From contig JAFDWD010000972.1 in assembly GCA_018268695.1 (NCBI GenBank), forward strand, positions 1 through 7,664: DNA of 7,664 bases. The letters are read 5' to 3'. This document shows positions 6,079 to 7,664 of the stretch, one piece after another. A model generated the notes under the pieces. The model saw only the letters and a program-made list of their open reading frames with translations, was not told where the DNA came from and made no database searches. Position 1 is the first letter of the stretch. Every line of letters begins with the position of its first letter. Position numbers and translations under genes: made by a program. The stretch is from Actinomycetota bacterium (GTDB taxonomy: Bacteria; Actinomycetota; Thermoleophilia; Solirubrobacterales; 70-9).

Positions 6079-6104
6079 GGCTAGCTCAGCGCTAGGTTGG
6101 GACC
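6070..6104. promoter_or_regulatory. Imperfect palindrome between trxA and polX, candidate shared operator
   Basis: TCCCAA (6073-6078) pairs with TTGGGA (6097-6102), and CTAGC (6081-6085) with GCTAG (6091-6095), around TCAGC. GG opposite G forms a one-base bulge between the two stems. With a single bulged T, GG at 6070-6071 also pairs with CC at 6103-6104. The symmetry spans 35 bases. It covers the trxA -35 on one side and ends one base before the polX ATG on the other, overlapping the polX -10 candidate. A protein bound here could control both genes. It is unlikely to be a terminator because it precedes both genes. Confidence 0.5.
6093..6098 (+). promoter_or_regulatory. Candidate -10 for a leaderless polX transcript
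   Basis: TAGGTT fits the TANNNT -10 pattern and ends seven bases before the A of the polX ATG at 6106, the spacing expected if transcription starts at or next to the start codon. No good -35 is found at 16-19 bases upstream and there is no strong Shine-Dalgarno. Leaderless genes with this layout are common in actinobacteria; its use here is inference. Confidence 0.4.
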
Positions 6105-6105
6105 T

Positions 6106-7664
6106 ATGACCAACGCCGAGATCGCCGCTGCCCTCGACGAACTGGGCGTCCTCTACGAGCTGGACGGCGCGGTGCGCTACCGCGTCCTCGCCTACTCGAC
6201 CGCGGCCAAGGCGATCCGCGAAAGCCCCGTCTCGGTCGAGGAGCTGGCGCGGGCGGGGAAGGCGACCGACATCCCCGGCGTCGGCAAGACGCTCGCCGAA
6301 AAGATCGACGCGCTGCTGGACACCGGCGAAATCCCCGCCGCGGCCAAGCTGAAAGCGAAATTTCCGGCGACGCTGGTGGAAGTGACGCGCGTCCCCGGGC
6401 TCGGTCCCAAAACCGCGCGCCTGCTCTGGGACGAACTCGAAATCTCCTCTTTGGAGGACCTGAAGAAGGCCGCCGAGGAAGAGAAGATCCGCGACGTCAA
6501 AGGCCTCGGACCGAAAGCCGAGGAAAACGTGCTGGCCTCGCTCGAGCGCCTCGGCGAGCCGGGGACCGGGCCGGGCCGGCTGCTGCTCTCGACCGTGCGC
6601 CCGATCGCCGAGGAGCTGGCCGCGGCGCTGCGCGAGCACGACGGCGCCCACTGGGTCGAGGTCGCGGGCTCGGTCCGCCGCTGGGCGGAGACCTGCAAGG
6701 ACATCGACCTGATCGCGACCGCCGACGAGGGCAAGGAGCTGGCCCAGTTCCTCGCCGACCACCCGCTGATCGCCGCCGCCGGCAAACCGGGCAAGAACGG
6801 CGTGAGAGCGCAGACCCACAACGGCGTCTCGGTCGACCTGCGCGTCGTCCCGCCCGCCGAGTTCGGCAACCTGCTCCAGCACTTCACCGGCTCGCAGGCC
6901 CACAACATCCAGCTCCGCGAGGACGCGGTGAAGCGCGGCCTCTCGGTCTCCGAGCACGGCATCACCGACACCGAGACCGACGAGGTCACCCTCTGCGAGA
7001 CCGAGCACGAGGTCTACGAGCGCCTCGGTTACGCCTACATCGAGCCGGAGCTGCGCGAGGGCCGCGGCGAGCTGAAGGCGGCGCGCGAAGGCAAGCTGCC
7101 GGAGCTGGTCGAGCTCGGTGACATCCGCGGCGACCTCCACGCCCACACGACGCTCTCCGACGGCCGCAACTCCCTCGCCGAGATGGCAGAGGCGGGCCGC
7201 GAGCGCGGCTACGCCTACATGGCGATCACCGACCACTCCGCCACCCACGGCTTCGGCGACGACGTCCAGCCCGACGCGCTGCGCAAGCGGATCGAGGAGG
7301 TGGCCGCCTGGAACGCCGAGCACGGCAGCCGCCGCTTCCGCCTCCTGGTCGGCTCGGAGATCAACATCGGCCTCGACGGCAGCCTCGACTACCCCGACGA
7401 CCTGGTCGCCGAACTGGACTGGGTCGTCGCCTCCGTCCACACCTCCTTCAACGTCTCCGAAAAGGCCATGACCTCGCGTGTCGTCGCCGCGATCGAAGAT
7501 CCGAACGTCGACTGCATCGGCCACCTCACCGGCCGTCTGATCGGCCGTCGCGAGCCCTACGGCATCGACGTCGAGGCGGTCGCCGAGGCCGCCTCCCGCA
7601 CCGGCACGATGATCGAGATCAACGGCAACCCCAACCGCCGCGACCTCTCCGACCGCCACGCCCG
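6106..7664 (+). CDS. polX: Family X DNA polymerase with PHP domain (3' end outside window)
   Basis: A DNA-repair polymerase, expected to fill short gaps in base excision repair; bacterial members also carry exonuclease and often AP-processing activity in the PHP domain. 519 codons are visible without a stop, against about 570 for the family, so roughly 50 residues are missing. Residues 1-145 hold helix-hairpin-helix DNA-binding motifs: IPGVGK (56-61), VPGLGPKTA (96-104) and KGLGPKA (132-138). The polymerase signature GSVRRWAETCKDIDLI (188-203) gives metal-binding Asp199 and Asp201, and VSVDLR gives the third, Asp244, followed by HFTGSQAHN. The PHP domain starts at DLHAHTTLSDG (343-353), with His345, His347, Asp352, His377 in ITDHS, Glu418 in GSEINI, His445 and His473. 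Both active sites therefore look intact as far as visible; the last expected PHP Asp-x-His lies past the edge. The gene starts with ATG, divergent from trxA. Confidence 0.95.
   Translation, partial: MTNAEIAAALDELGVLYELDGAVRYRVLAYSTAAKAIRESPVSVEELARAGKATDIPGVGKTLAEKIDALLDTGEIPAAAKLKAKFPATLVEVTRVPGLGPKTARLLWDELEISSLEDLKKAAEEEKIRDVKGLGPKAEENVLASLERLGEPGTGPGRLLLSTVRPIAEELAAALREHDGAHWVEVAGSVRRWAETCKDIDLIATADEGKELAQFLADHPLIAAAGKPGKNGVRAQTHNGVSVDLRVVPPAEFGNLLQHFTGSQAHNIQLREDAVKRGLSVSEHGITDTETDEVTLCETEHEVYERLGYAYIEPELREGRGELKAAREGKLPELVELGDIRGDLHAHTTLSDGRNSLAEMAEAGRERGYAYMAITDHSATHGFGDDVQPDALRKRIEEVAAWNAEHGSRRFRLLVGSEINIGLDGSLDYPDDLVAELDWVVASVHTSFNVSEKAMTSRVVAAIEDPNVDCIGHLTGRLIGRREPYGIDVEAVAEAASRTGTMIEINGNPNRRDLSDRHA

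Noticed and set aside
6079..6098. Resemblance of GGCTAGCTCAG..CTAGGT to a widely used synthetic promoter family, and to a tRNA D-arm
   Set aside because: The matching -35 is missing and TAGGTT only loosely resembles the -10; no acceptor, anticodon or T-arm is present. The symmetric CTAGC/GCTAG explains the likeness.
6028..7659. 543-residue minus-strand frame opposite polX
   Set aside because: polX is unmistakable on the plus strand with all catalytic motifs; the antisense product is compositionally biased.

Overview
The window looks like a chromosomal segment from a high-GC Gram-positive-type bacterium, probably an actinobacterium. The reasons are strong G/C bias at third codon positions, frequent GTG/TTG starts, few Shine-Dalgarno sites, a type 2 (eukaryote-like) isoleucyl-tRNA synthetase, and a secreted-domain acyltransferase. 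A deep lineage such as Thermoleophilia/Solirubrobacterales would fit, but this is inference from style and not proven. No mobile element, CRISPR array, tRNA or rRNA was recognised.

Layout. (1) 1-2528, plus strand: the C-terminal 841 residues of isoleucyl-tRNA synthetase (ileS); the N-terminal part with the HIGH motif lies outside the window. It contains a striking AT-rich perfect palindrome (13-bp arms, 15-nt loop) at 1368-1408, in frame inside the coding sequence. (2) 2525-3313, plus: a secreted alpha/beta hydrolase whose TTG start overlaps the ileS stop. (3) 3358-5439, plus: a membrane acyltransferase-3 protein with a C-terminal extracytoplasmic SGNH domain. (4) 5471-5495: a perfect 10-bp-stem hairpin between convergent genes, a probable bidirectional terminator. 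(5) 5481-5657, minus: a 58-residue 4-oxalocrotonate-tautomerase-like gene. (6) 5676-6002, minus: thioredoxin (trxA), directly upstream of and in the same frame as the tautomerase. (7) 6003-6105: a divergent control region with a good sigma-70-type promoter for trxA, a probable leaderless start for polX, and two sets of inverted repeats. (8) 6106-7664, plus: family X DNA polymerase with a PHP domain (polX), running off the right edge.

How the genes relate. ileS and the hydrolase are probably translationally coupled. The hydrolase and acyltransferase both act at or outside the membrane and could share an mRNA, but no shared pathway is proven. trxA and the tautomerase form a short operon read toward the acyltransferase and ending at the shared hairpin. 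polX is divergent from trxA and may share control with it. The most unusual items are the palindromic element inside ileS, the small tautomerase separated from trxA by one in-frame TAG, and the nested palindromes in the trxA/polX control region. I found no evidence for a complete new multi-gene system.
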